Positions 25,642 to 34,296 of a stretch of 64,000 nt of DNA are shown piece after piece. The DNA comes from JADJSS01 sp964490845. Its GTDB lineage: Bacteria > Bacteroidota > Bacteroidia > Chitinophagales > JADIYW01. Under the pieces are notes generated by a model. It was not told where the DNA came from. It saw nothing but the letters and a program-made list of their open reading frames with translations, and searched no databases. The first letter of the stretch is position 1. Each line of letters begins with the position of its first letter. The DNA is taken from positions 1-64,000 of the forward strand of contig CAZBED010000005.1 in the NCBI GenBank assembly GCA_964490845.1. Direction: 5' to 3'. Both the position numbers and the translations under genes were made by a program.

Positions 25642-26412
25642 ATGTTCCAGGCAGATTTATTTAAAGACAAGATTGTATTAGTGACAGGCGGAGGCAGTGG
25701 TATCGGATATACCATCGCGAAACAATATTTACAGACAGGCGCCATCGTCTACATCGCCTCCAGAAACACCGAAAAGATTGAAAAAGCGATAGGTGAATTG
25801 AGTGCATTTGGTGATGTGCGCAGCGCTATTGCCGACATCAGAGAACCGGAGCAGATACAGGCGCTCGCAGATAAAATAAAGCATGATTCAGGCAGACTGG
25901 ATATACTAATCAACAATGCAGGCGGCCAGTTTCCAGCAGCTGCGGAAAATATTTCTTTCAACGGCTTCCGCGCTGTAGTGACCAACAATCTGATTGGTAC
26001 CTTTTATGTGACACAGATTATGGCAAAGACATTTTTTATTCCTCAGAAGGAAGGAAATATCGTCAATATCATTGCGAATATTTACAGGGGATTTCCGGGA
26101 ATGGCACATACAGGCGCCGCGCGCGCAGGTGTAGACAACCTTACCAAAACCTTATCCATTGAATGGGTACGTTACAACATACGGGTAAACGCGGTAGCTC
26201 CGGGCATTATTTTATCATCCGGGCTGGACACCTACCCTCCTGCCATCTTGAAAGGTATAACCGACGGCATTCCGAATAAACGTATGGGTACGATGGAAGA
26301 AGTAGGATGGCCTGTTCTCTTTCTCTCCTCTCCGATGGCTTCCTATATCACCGGCGAAACATTGTATGTGGATGGCGGAAACCGGCTTTGGGGTGACCAG
26401 TGGAAGATGTGA
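25642..26412 (+). CDS. SDR oxidoreductase, peroxisomal trans-2-enoyl-CoA reductase-like
   Basis: 256 residues from ATG at 25642. Rossmann motif TGGGSGIGYTIA, NNAGG, and the sequence HTGAARAGVDNLTKTL, then VRVNAVAPG-like IRVNAVAPG and a C-terminal SYITGETLYVDGG. The family resemblance is to PECR/dienoyl-CoA reductases, which reduce 2-enoyl-CoA with NADPH. At the place of the usual YxxxK there is TGAAR, so the standard tyrosine and lysine are replaced, as HxGAARAG is in PECR relatives. Likely in fatty-acid metabolism; exact substrate unknown. Confidence 0.85.
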   Translation: MFQADLFKDKIVLVTGGGSGIGYTIAKQYLQTGAIVYIASRNTEKIEKAIGELSAFGDVRSAIADIREPEQIQALADKIKHDSGRLDILINNAGGQFPAAAENISFNGFRAVVTNNLIGTFYVTQIMAKTFFIPQKEGNIVNIIANIYRGFPGMAHTGAARAGVDNLTKTLSIEWVRYNIRVNAVAPGIILSSGLDTYPPAILKGITDGIPNKRMGTMEEVGWPVLFLSSPMASYITGETLYVDGGNRLWGDQWKM

Positions 26413-26529
26413 AAGCCCACGTTAACGGGTGATACTTTGGAATAAAGGCCTCGTTAACGAAAAAATTACTTACTTTTCTTCTTCCGGAAGTTTAAAATAC
26501 TTTCGTATTATTATTTACCTACCGTTTGC

Positions 26530-27882
26530 ATGCAAATCAAAGGAACATACCGTGAAATATGGCAGATTGCCTTTCCCATCATTCTGGGTAGTCTTGCAAA
26601 CAGCATCAATCAGCTGATTGATACGGCATTTCTTGGCCATTACAGTAAGATATCTTTAGATGCTGTAACGTTAAGCGGTATTTTTTTCTTCAATATCACT
26701 TTTATTGCTGGCGGTTTTGCAAGAGGCGCACAGGTGATGATTGCACGTCACAACGGAGAATTACAATACTCCAAAATTGGTGTCGCTTTCGACCACTTAC
26801 TGACATTTTCCGCTCTGCTTTCCGTCATCATTATGTTCTTTTTTGTATGGGCGTCACCGGCTATCGTAACTATATCCGTAAAATCAACAGCGATACAACA
26901 GGAAGCTTTAACCTATTTAAAATTTATGAATATCGGCGTACCGGCAGCGGTATTCAGCTTTTGTTTTAATGCCTTTTATTCCGGAATCGGAAAAACAAAA
27001 ATTATCACCTATGCCACGTTGCTGATGGGCATCACCAACATCATCTTAGGCTATATACTTATTTTCGGAAAACTTGGCCTGCCGGCAATGGGTATCAAAG
27101 GTGCCGCCATTGCAACCACCATCGCGAACGTTGTCTTATTTTTAGTTTACCTCCTCTATTTTATCCGGCAGCAACATCATAAAATGTATGGCGTTTTTCA
27201 GTTCAGGGTTTTGAAAATCATGCAATTCCGCAAAATGATTGATTTGTCGGTTCCTATTGTTTTACAAAACCTGATTGGCATCACTTCCTGGCAATATTTC
27301 TTCTTGTGTGTAGAAAAGCTTGGAGAGCATGAACTGGCGGTTTCTGGCATTCTCAAGAGTCTCTTTGTCTTTTTGGGTATTCCCGTCTGGAGCCTGGGAA
27401 GTGCCGGCAATACCATTATCAGCAACATTATTGGCCAACAAAAATTAGGAGAAGTGATTCCGGCGCTCAAAAAAGTAATTCTTGTTACCGTAAGCATTTC
27501 TTTATCACTTAATCTCTTCATTCTTTTATTTCCCCGGCCTGTTTTATCATTATTTACTAATGATCTGGAACTGATAAAAGATTGCATCCCCCCGTTTTAC
27601 ACACTGATGATAGCATTGCTGTTTTTTTCATCAGCAATGATTATGAATCAGGGAATTATTGGTACTGGCGCCACCAAGATACCTGCTTTGGTTGAACTTT
27701 TGTGCTGCTTTTCATATATAGGATATTGTTATTACTTTATTCAGCTTAAAGGAAGTCCGTTATATATTGCCTGGGGCTGTGAGGTGGTTTATTGGTTTTC
27801 ATTGCTTACTTTTACTACAGTTTATTGGGGAAGCGGCATATGGAAAAAATTTGTCAGACAAATAGATACAATTACAACGTAA
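26530..27882 (+). CDS. MATE-family efflux transporter
   Basis: 450 residues with 12 predicted membrane segments, the usual MATE plan. Clear family pieces: IAFPIILGSLANSINQLIDTAFLGHYS in the first segment, GGFARGAQVMIARHNGE, and the repeated half with LSVPIVLQNLIGITSW and IGQQKLGE. It exports cationic drugs or metabolites in exchange for Na+ or H+. A weak -7-like TACTTTCG lies at 26498-26505. Its stop is one base from the next gene's ATG, so the methyltransferase is probably co-transcribed. Confidence 0.93.
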   Translation: MQIKGTYREIWQIAFPIILGSLANSINQLIDTAFLGHYSKISLDAVTLSGIFFFNITFIAGGFARGAQVMIARHNGELQYSKIGVAFDHLLTFSALLSVIIMFFFVWASPAIVTISVKSTAIQQEALTYLKFMNIGVPAAVFSFCFNAFYSGIGKTKIITYATLLMGITNIILGYILIFGKLGLPAMGIKGAAIATTIANVVLFLVYLLYFIRQQHHKMYGVFQFRVLKIMQFRKMIDLSVPIVLQNLIGITSWQYFFLCVEKLGEHELAVSGILKSLFVFLGIPVWSLGSAGNTIISNIIGQQKLGEVIPALKKVILVTVSISLSLNLFILLFPRPVLSLFTNDLELIKDCIPPFYTLMIALLFFSSAMIMNQGIIGTGATKIPALVELLCCFSYIGYCYYFIQLKGSPLYIAWGCEVVYWFSLLTFTTVYWGSGIWKKFVRQIDTITT

Positions 27883-27883
27883 T

Positions 27884-28624
27884 ATGACAACAGGAAAAAA
27901 GGAATGGTTTGAACTTTGGTTTGATTCTCCATTCTATCATATTTTATATAAAAACAGGAATCAGGAAGAAGCACATCAGTTTATTGATGCCGTCTTAAAG
28001 CACCTGAGTATTGAATATGGCAGTATTTTAGACCTGGCGTGCGGTAAGGGAAGGCATGCCTATTATCTGGCACAAAAGGGATTTGATGTAGTGGGTTTGG
28101 ATTTATCGCCGGAAAGCATTCAGTATGCCAATACCATGTATCAGCTGGACAATCTGGAATTTTATGTACACGACATGCGACTGCCTTTCCGGATAAATTA
28201 TTTTGATTACATTTTTAATTTTTTTACGAGTCTGGGCTATTTTAATGACCTTAGAGAAAATGAAAAGGTTTTTGAAAGCATGCATTCCGGATTAAAAGAT
28301 AACGGCCATATACTGATTGATTTTATGAATACGGAAAAAGTCATCAAAAACCTCGTGGCCAGAGAAAACAAACTGATAGACGGATACCATTTTTACATTC
28401 GGAGAGAAGTCGTCAACGGAAAAATAATCAAGCACATACAAGTGGAAAAGGAAGAAAAGATGTGGGTCTTCCGGGAGGAAGTACAGGCGCTGATGCAGCA
28501 TCATTTTCATACTTTCTTAAACAACACCGGGTTTACTTTAATTAAAGAATCCGGAGATTATCATTTAAATTCGTTTAACCCAAAAACATCCGACAGATAT
28601 ATTTTGTTAGCAAAGAAAAAATAA
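27884..28624 (+). CDS. Class I SAM-dependent methyltransferase
   Basis: 246 residues. Motif I is ILDLACGKGRHAYYL (48-62), followed by GFDVVGLDLSPES with the acidic residue that binds SAM ribose, and later FFTSLGYF. The C-terminal part (SGDYHLNSFNPKTSDRYILL) is typical of small-molecule methyltransferases. Substrate not predictable. Directly follows the MATE gene, so it may modify an exported compound; that is inference. Confidence 0.88.
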   Translation: MTTGKKEWFELWFDSPFYHILYKNRNQEEAHQFIDAVLKHLSIEYGSILDLACGKGRHAYYLAQKGFDVVGLDLSPESIQYANTMYQLDNLEFYVHDMRLPFRINYFDYIFNFFTSLGYFNDLRENEKVFESMHSGLKDNGHILIDFMNTEKVIKNLVARENKLIDGYHFYIRREVVNGKIIKHIQVEKEEKMWVFREEVQALMQHHFHTFLNNTGFTLIKESGDYHLNSFNPKTSDRYILLAKKK

Positions 28625-28627
28625 GGT

Positions 28628-29275
28628 ATGAGTAAATTAATAGTGATTATCGGTGCCGGCCCGGGTATAGCGCAGGGAGTGGCGGAAAAATTCGGCAAAA
28701 ACGGATTTTCTGTGGCGCTGATATCCAGAAGAAAAGAAAAATTAGAAAAACTTACGGCGGAACTGAAGCAAAAAGGTATAGACGCACATGATTTTGCGGC
28801 TGATGCCGGAGATGCAGAATCCATGAAAGACGCCTTTAACCAGATATGGGAGAAATGGAATGATATTGATGTAGTGCATTACAACGTGGCAAAAATAAAA
28901 ATGGTGAATATCGCCAATGAAACGGCGGATGGCCTCACGCGCGACTTTAAAGTAAATGTAGCGGGTGTGCTGACGATGTTGAATCTGGTGTTATCGGATA
29001 TGGAAAAGAAAGGGGAAGGCACCATATTACTTACCGGCGGAGGATTTGCCATACAGCCAGACCCGCAGTTCGGTTCGCTGGCTATTGGAAAGGCTGCTCT
29101 CCGAAACCTCGCCAATTCGTTGCACATCGCCTTAAAGCCGAAAAACATTTTTGTCGGCACAGTAACGGTTTGTGGTTTTGTGAAACCGGATGCAAAAAAA
29201 CACAATCCGTCAAATATTGCCGACCAGTTCTGGAAATTATACACCGAACGCAACGAATTTGAAATCCAGTATTAA
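28628..29275 (+). CDS. SDR-like NAD(P)-binding protein without the catalytic tyrosine
   Basis: 215 residues, shorter than usual (about 250). Nucleotide-binding GAGPGIAQGVAEKFG (9-23) and ALISRRKEKL are clear, and VNVAGVLTMLN follows. At the active-site position stands FGSLAIGKAAL: the lysine is kept, the tyrosine replaced by leucine. LLTGGGFA stands where the catalytic serine usually is. It may be an atypical reductase or a non-catalytic binder. Three bases after the methyltransferase stop. Confidence 0.82.
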   Translation: MSKLIVIIGAGPGIAQGVAEKFGKNGFSVALISRRKEKLEKLTAELKQKGIDAHDFAADAGDAESMKDAFNQIWEKWNDIDVVHYNVAKIKMVNIANETADGLTRDFKVNVAGVLTMLNLVLSDMEKKGEGTILLTGGGFAIQPDPQFGSLAIGKAALRNLANSLHIALKPKNIFVGTVTVCGFVKPDAKKHNPSNIADQFWKLYTERNEFEIQY

Positions 29276-29305
29276 TAACCATTATTCGTTAAAAAAACAG
29301 ATATT

Positions 29306-29491
29306 ATGGAAAAACGAAAAATAATTATCCTGTCCGTTTTATTGTCGCTGACAATTGGTAACTATTTCAGGATAAACAATACTGCCGCCATTCGAACGGT
29401 GGATTTTCTTTCCATATTTGTCATCGGTTTACTGGCTGGAATCCTTATTCAGGTATTCATTCATGCAATAAGAAATAAAAAACAGCCATGA
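29306..29491 (+). CDS. Small two-helix membrane protein, unknown
   Basis: 61 residues. A positively charged start (MEKRK), membrane segment about 6-20, a short loop (YFRINNTAAIR), a second segment (FLSIFVIGLLAGILIQVFI) and a basic tail (RNKKQP). Both ends are therefore predicted to be cytosolic. No family recognised. Its stop overlaps the next ATG by four bases (ATGA type), so it is probably translated together with the DUF3089 gene. Confidence 0.65.
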   Translation: MEKRKIIILSVLLSLTIGNYFRINNTAAIRTVDFLSIFVIGLLAGILIQVFIHAIRNKKQP

Positions 29492-30471
29492 GATATTCCC
29501 TGCTGCTGATGGTGTTGATGTATGGTTTTAACTCCTTTTCTAAAGGATTACCATCTTTTAACACGGCTGAGCAACCGGCAGCACCGGATTATTCGGATAC
29601 CAAATACTGGAGCGCACTCCCCTTTCGCAAAGATGCCGCAGATCTGACACCTAAAAGCGAACAATGGGTAAACGATTCCCTCAAACAGGTAGATGTTTTT
29701 TATGTATATCCGACCTTATACTCGAAAGGAAAAACGTGGAATGCGGATGTAAATAATAAACAGCTCAACAAACGGCTGGACCACCTGCCTGTAAAATACC
29801 AGGCATCCGTTTTTAACCAGGTAGGCCGGGTGTATGCACCAAGATACAGGCAGGCAATTGTAAAATGTTTTTTTGATACTACAGACAATGCCACGAAAGC
29901 GTTGGACTTCGCATACGACGACGTAAAGCGGGCATTTGAATATTATCTGAAGCACTACAACAACGGACGGCCCATTATCATCGCGTCACACAGCCAGGGC
30001 ACTACACATTGCCGCCGGCTGATAAAAGATTTTTTTGACACCCCGGAAATGAAAGCGAAACTGGTATGCGCTTATATCGTCGGTTATGAAGTCAACAAAG
30101 AAAACTACCAAGTGCTTACACCCTGCAAAGATGCTGCCGAGACGAACTGCTACGTAACATGGTCCACGTTTAAAGATGGTTTTATATACACAGATAAGTT
30201 GAAATATTTTGGAAATGTTTGTATAAATCCAGTTTCCTGGAAATCAGATACCCTTTCGGCTATTTCTTCTGGCGGTATTCTGTTAAATGTAAACCGCAAA
30301 AAACATTTCACTACCGAAGCACGCATCTATCAATCTTATTTATGGGCGAAAACCAACCTGACCTTCATGCGAAAAAAAGAAGTACTTCACCTGGTGGATT
30401 ATAACCTCTTCTGGTGGGATATTCGAAAAAATGTATCTCTGCGTGTGAGTGAATACCTGAAAGAAAATTGA
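29488..30471 (+). CDS. DUF3089 alpha/beta-hydrolase-like exported protein
   Basis: 327 residues with an N-terminal signal peptide (RYSLLLMVLMYGFNSFS). DUF3089 hallmarks: YWSALPFRKDAADLTP, DVFYVYPTLY, and the nucleophile elbow IIIASHSQGT with Ser169, in a SxSxG form of the hydrolase motif. The family is thought to hydrolyse esters or lipids, though no substrate is established. Last gene of a likely five-gene unit starting with MATE. Confidence 0.88.
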   Translation: MRYSLLLMVLMYGFNSFSKGLPSFNTAEQPAAPDYSDTKYWSALPFRKDAADLTPKSEQWVNDSLKQVDVFYVYPTLYSKGKTWNADVNNKQLNKRLDHLPVKYQASVFNQVGRVYAPRYRQAIVKCFFDTTDNATKALDFAYDDVKRAFEYYLKHYNNGRPIIIASHSQGTTHCRRLIKDFFDTPEMKAKLVCAYIVGYEVNKENYQVLTPCKDAAETNCYVTWSTFKDGFIYTDKLKYFGNVCINPVSWKSDTLSAISSGGILLNVNRKKHFTTEARIYQSYLWAKTNLTFMRKKEVLHLVDYNLFWWDIRKNVSLRVSEYLKEN

Positions 30472-30565
30472 CTTTATCTACAAATCTGATATTTCTCAGT
30501 TTTATCAATTGCTATTTGTTGTATTTTTAATTGGTAAATTGTCGTTATCAATTTAGTATCAGAAT

Positions 30566-32308
30566 ATGTCTGCAATTTTAAACACTCATTCCTCCATCGT
30601 ACCTAATGTACAGGATTATAACACTTTGTACAACTCCTTTGACTGGAATAAGGAATGCAGCCAGCTTAACGGGCTTCCCGATAATCAGGGTATCAATATT
30701 GCCTTTGAAGCCATAGAACGGCACGCCTGCAGCCATCTCAAAAATACGGTTGCCCTGCGCTGGATAAAAAAAGACAATAGCGTTCAGGACTTTACCTATA
30801 ACGATTTACACCACCTGACTTCCAAATTCGCAAATGTGCTGAATACCCTCGGAATACAAAAGGGTGAACGCGTTTTTTCATTTACTGGCCGCATTCCAGA
30901 ATTGTATATTACGGCATTAGGAACCCTCAAAAAAACAGCCGTTTATTGCCCCTTATTCTCTGTATTTGGCCCTGAGCCGGTTTGGCAACGCCTTAGTAAA
31001 GGAGATGCTAAGATATTGGTTACTACCCGTATACAATATGAAAAGAAAATTATGGCAATATGGGATAAATTGCCGGCATTGCAATACATCCTGCTTACGG
31101 ATATTGAAGAACATATTTCAGATAATGTGCTTTCCTTCTCAAAATTAATGGAAGCATCCGCTTTGGAATTTATTATTCCTCCCACTTCGCCTGATGATCC
31201 GGCGTTACTGCATTTTACCAGTGGCACTACCGGCATGCCAAAAGGCGCCTTGCATGTTCACAATGCGGTGCTTACTCACTATATCACCGGAAAATATGTA
31301 CTCGATTTTCATGAAGGCGATAGCTACTGGTGTACCGCCGATCCCGGATGGGTAACGGGTACTTCCTATGGTATTATTTCTCCCTTTGTAAATGGGGTGA
31401 CGAATATTATTGATGAAGAAGAATTTGATGCAGTACGATGGTATACCATTTTGCAAAATCAAAAGGTAAACATTTGGTATACAGCGCCAACAGCTATCCG
31501 GCGCCTGATGCGGCTAACAATACAGCCACGTGAGCAATTTAATCTGGAAAACCTTCGACTGATTTTAAGTGTAGGCGAACCGCTGAATCCCGAAGCTGTT
31601 ATCTGGGCGCAAAAAACATTTGGTGTTCCCATATTAGATAACTGGTGGCAGACGGAAACAGGCGGCATAATGATGGCGAATTACCGTTCTATGCCGGTCA
31701 GGCCCGGATCTATGGGAAAACCACTGCCGGGGGTACATGCAGCGATTGCTGAAGAAACGGCAGACGGACTGTCATTTATTTCCGAACCCGATAAAAGCGG
31801 CCACCTCGTCTTGAAAAAAGGATTTCCTTCTTTGTTCAGAACTTATTTACACGAAGAAGAACGTTACAACAAATGTTTTCGCGGTGATTGGTATATGTCT
31901 GGTGATTTGGCAAAAAAAGATGCGGATGGTTATTTCTGGTTTGTAGGCAGGGCTGATGATATCATCAAAACATCCGGACATATGGTAGGGCCGTTTGAAG
32001 TGGAGAGTGTCTTAATGGAACACCCCGCTGTGGCTGAAGCCGCTATAATCGGCAAACCGGATCCTGCTATCGGAGAATTGGTCAAGGCGTTTATTGTATT
32101 AAAAACTGGTTCTACTCCGGATGATGCTACTAAACTTGATATCATGGGGTTTGCACGAAAAAAAATGGGCCCGGCAGTTGCACCAAAAGAAATTTCATTT
32201 ATCGATAATCTACCCAAAACCAAAAGCGGCAAAATACTGCGACGCCTGTTAAAAGCTAGAGAGCTCGGTTTGCCGGAAGGCGATTTATCTACCTTAGAAC
32301 AATCCTGA
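30566..32308 (+). CDS. Acetyl-/acyl-CoA synthetase (AMP-forming), AcsA type
   Basis: 580 residues, close to the short AcsA class (about 570) rather than the long Acs (about 650). Adenylate motifs: FTSGTTGMPKGALH, DNWWQTETGG, SGDLAKKDADGYFWFVGRADD, and the C-terminal lysine motif PKTKSGKILRR. Activates acetate or a related short acid with ATP and CoA. The WWQTETGG motif favours a small substrate such as acetate or propionate. First of a tight cluster: the E1 alpha ATG follows its stop by one base. Confidence 0.93.
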   Translation: MSAILNTHSSIVPNVQDYNTLYNSFDWNKECSQLNGLPDNQGINIAFEAIERHACSHLKNTVALRWIKKDNSVQDFTYNDLHHLTSKFANVLNTLGIQKGERVFSFTGRIPELYITALGTLKKTAVYCPLFSVFGPEPVWQRLSKGDAKILVTTRIQYEKKIMAIWDKLPALQYILLTDIEEHISDNVLSFSKLMEASALEFIIPPTSPDDPALLHFTSGTTGMPKGALHVHNAVLTHYITGKYVLDFHEGDSYWCTADPGWVTGTSYGIISPFVNGVTNIIDEEEFDAVRWYTILQNQKVNIWYTAPTAIRRLMRLTIQPREQFNLENLRLILSVGEPLNPEAVIWAQKTFGVPILDNWWQTETGGIMMANYRSMPVRPGSMGKPLPGVHAAIAEETADGLSFISEPDKSGHLVLKKGFPSLFRTYLHEEERYNKCFRGDWYMSGDLAKKDADGYFWFVGRADDIIKTSGHMVGPFEVESVLMEHPAVAEAAIIGKPDPAIGELVKAFIVLKTGSTPDDATKLDIMGFARKKMGPAVAPKEISFIDNLPKTKSGKILRRLLKARELGLPEGDLSTLEQS

Positions 32309-32309
32309 A

Positions 32310-33311
32310 ATGACTGAACAACCAATGATACAAAATGATTTACTGGAAGAGGAAGCCCTGCATCTGCTTTATCAGATGAAACTCATCCGGCGATTTGAGG
32401 AAAAGGCGGCTGAACTATATACGAAAACTCAGATACGCGGGTTTCTACATTTATACATCGGAGAGGAGGCAGTGGCGGTAGGCGTATCACAGGCACTGAA
32501 CGAACAGGATATTGTACTGGCTACTTATCGGGAACATGGCCATGCGTTGACACGAAATATTTCTCCCAAAAAAATCATGGCAGAGATGTTTGGCAAACAG
32601 GAAGGATGTAGTGGCGGCAGAGGCGGTTCTATGCATTTATTTGATAAAGAAAAGAACTTTTACGGTGGTAATGCAATTGTTGCGGGACATATCCCTATAG
32701 CTGTTGGCATGGCGCTGGCTGCCAGAAAACAGAAACAGGATAAAATAGTAACTTGTTTTTTTGGTGAAGGTGCAATGGCTGAAGGAGAATTTCATGAAGC
32801 CATGAATCTGGCAGCCTTATGGAAAGTGCCTGTATTATTCATATGCGAAAATAACATGTATGCCATGGGCACCGCTATTCAATATACCCATGCATCAAAG
32901 GAGTTAGACAAAAGAGGTCACGATTACGGCATAGCATCAGCATCGGTGGATGGTATGGATATTCTGAAAGTTAGGGAGGCCGCCAACAAAGCAGTAGCTT
33001 ATGTGCGAACCACTGGCAATCCCTATTTTCTGGTGGCAAATACCTATAGGTTCAGGGCGCACTCCATGTTTGATGCAGAATTATACCGGGAAAAAAGTGA
33101 AGTAGAAGAATGGAAATACCGCGACCCTATTATACTCTTGAAGCAATATATGTTCGACAATCAGTTAATCAATGAAACTATCCTTTCTGCAATTGACTCA
33201 AAAATTGAAAAGGAGATTCAGGAAGCCACTGATTATGCGGAAACAGCTACCTGGGAACCTGTAGAACGTCTGACAAAATTTGTGTACAGCGAAAAAGAGA
33301 AGCATGAGTGA
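32310..33311 (+). CDS. 2-oxoacid dehydrogenase E1 component, alpha subunit (PDH/acetoin type)
   Basis: 333 residues. Thiamine diphosphate-binding motif GEGAMAEGEFHEAMNLAALW followed by the ENN that ends it; earlier RGFLHLYIGEEAVAVGV, YREHGHAL and GRGGSMHLF are typical of pyruvate and acetoin dehydrogenase alpha subunits, as is YRFRAHSMFD with the phosphorylation-loop region. Decarboxylates a 2-oxoacid (pyruvate most likely). Overlaps E1 beta by 8 bases. Confidence 0.93.
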   Translation: MTEQPMIQNDLLEEEALHLLYQMKLIRRFEEKAAELYTKTQIRGFLHLYIGEEAVAVGVSQALNEQDIVLATYREHGHALTRNISPKKIMAEMFGKQEGCSGGRGGSMHLFDKEKNFYGGNAIVAGHIPIAVGMALAARKQKQDKIVTCFFGEGAMAEGEFHEAMNLAALWKVPVLFICENNMYAMGTAIQYTHASKELDKRGHDYGIASASVDGMDILKVREAANKAVAYVRTTGNPYFLVANTYRFRAHSMFDAELYREKSEVEEWKYRDPIILLKQYMFDNQLINETILSAIDSKIEKEIQEATDYAETATWEPVERLTKFVYSEKEKHE

Positions 33312-34296
33312 CAGCCCTGTAAAAATCACCTACCGAGAAGCCCTGAAGCAAGGGCTGAGAACAGCATTGCAAAATGATGATAAAGTATTCCTGATGGGGG
33401 AAGATGTTGGCCGATATGGCGGCGCCTTTGCCATCAGCAAAGGATTGCTCCAGGAATTTGGGGAAGACAGGATTATGGATGTCCCGCTTTCCGAATCAGG
33501 ATTTGTGGGTGCAGGAATTGGCGCAGCACTGAACGGTATGCGGCCGATAGTTGAAATTATGACCGTTAATTTCAGTTTACTGGCATTAGACCAGATTTTC
33601 AATAATGCCGCTACATTCAGTCACATGACCAACGGACAACTGGGTGTTCCGGTTGTCATAAGAATCGGATGCGGCATTGGACGGCAACTGGCCGCACAGC
33701 ATTCACATAGCTGGGAGTCGTTTTTCGCACACGTGCCCGGACTTATTGTGCTGGCAGCAGGTACACACCGGGATGCAAGGGGAATGTTAGCGGCAGCCTT
33801 ACAACAGCAAAACCCCGTTATTCTTTTTGAATATACATTTTTGCTCAACATGGAAGCGGAACTAGAGACAGATTCAAGTATTATTGACATTAGTGAAGCA
33901 AACATATTGCGCAGAGGCAGCGATATTTCCATTATCACCTATGGCGGTGCCGTTCATAAATGTTTGGCTGCGGCCAAAGAGCTGGAAAATATCGGAATCG
34001 ACGTGGAAGTGGTGGACATAAGGGTTCTAAGGCCATTAGATGAAGCCACTATACTCGCTTCCGTTGCAAAGACTCATAAAGCCTTAATCGTGGAAGATGC
34101 CTGGCGTTCCGTGAGCATCTCTTCTGAAATTAGTGCGCGTATTACTGAAAACGCATTTTATGAACTGGATGCGCCGGTACACCGGTTGTGCGGCCTGGAA
34201 GTACCCATTCCCTATCCTAAACATCTGGAAGAAGCATCTGTACCGCAGATAACAGATATTGTAAACCGCGTAAAGAAAATACTGCATCATGATTGA
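33304..34296 (+). CDS. 2-oxoacid dehydrogenase E1 component, beta subunit
   Basis: 330 residues from ATG at 33304, eight bases before the alpha stop; an upstream TTG is possible but less likely. Features: FLMGEDVGRYGGAF, RIMDVPLSESGFVGAGIGAALNG, QLAAQHSHSWESFFAHVPG and VDIRVLRPLDEATI, all standard for pyruvate/acetoin dehydrogenase beta chains. Forms the alpha2beta2 E1 that passes the acyl group to lipoyl-E2. Overlaps E2 by 8 bases. Confidence 0.93.
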   Translation: MSDSPVKITYREALKQGLRTALQNDDKVFLMGEDVGRYGGAFAISKGLLQEFGEDRIMDVPLSESGFVGAGIGAALNGMRPIVEIMTVNFSLLALDQIFNNAATFSHMTNGQLGVPVVIRIGCGIGRQLAAQHSHSWESFFAHVPGLIVLAAGTHRDARGMLAAALQQQNPVILFEYTFLLNMEAELETDSSIIDISEANILRRGSDISIITYGGAVHKCLAAAKELENIGIDVEVVDIRVLRPLDEATILASVAKTHKALIVEDAWRSVSISSEISARITENAFYELDAPVHRLCGLEVPIPYPKHLEEASVPQITDIVNRVKKILHHD

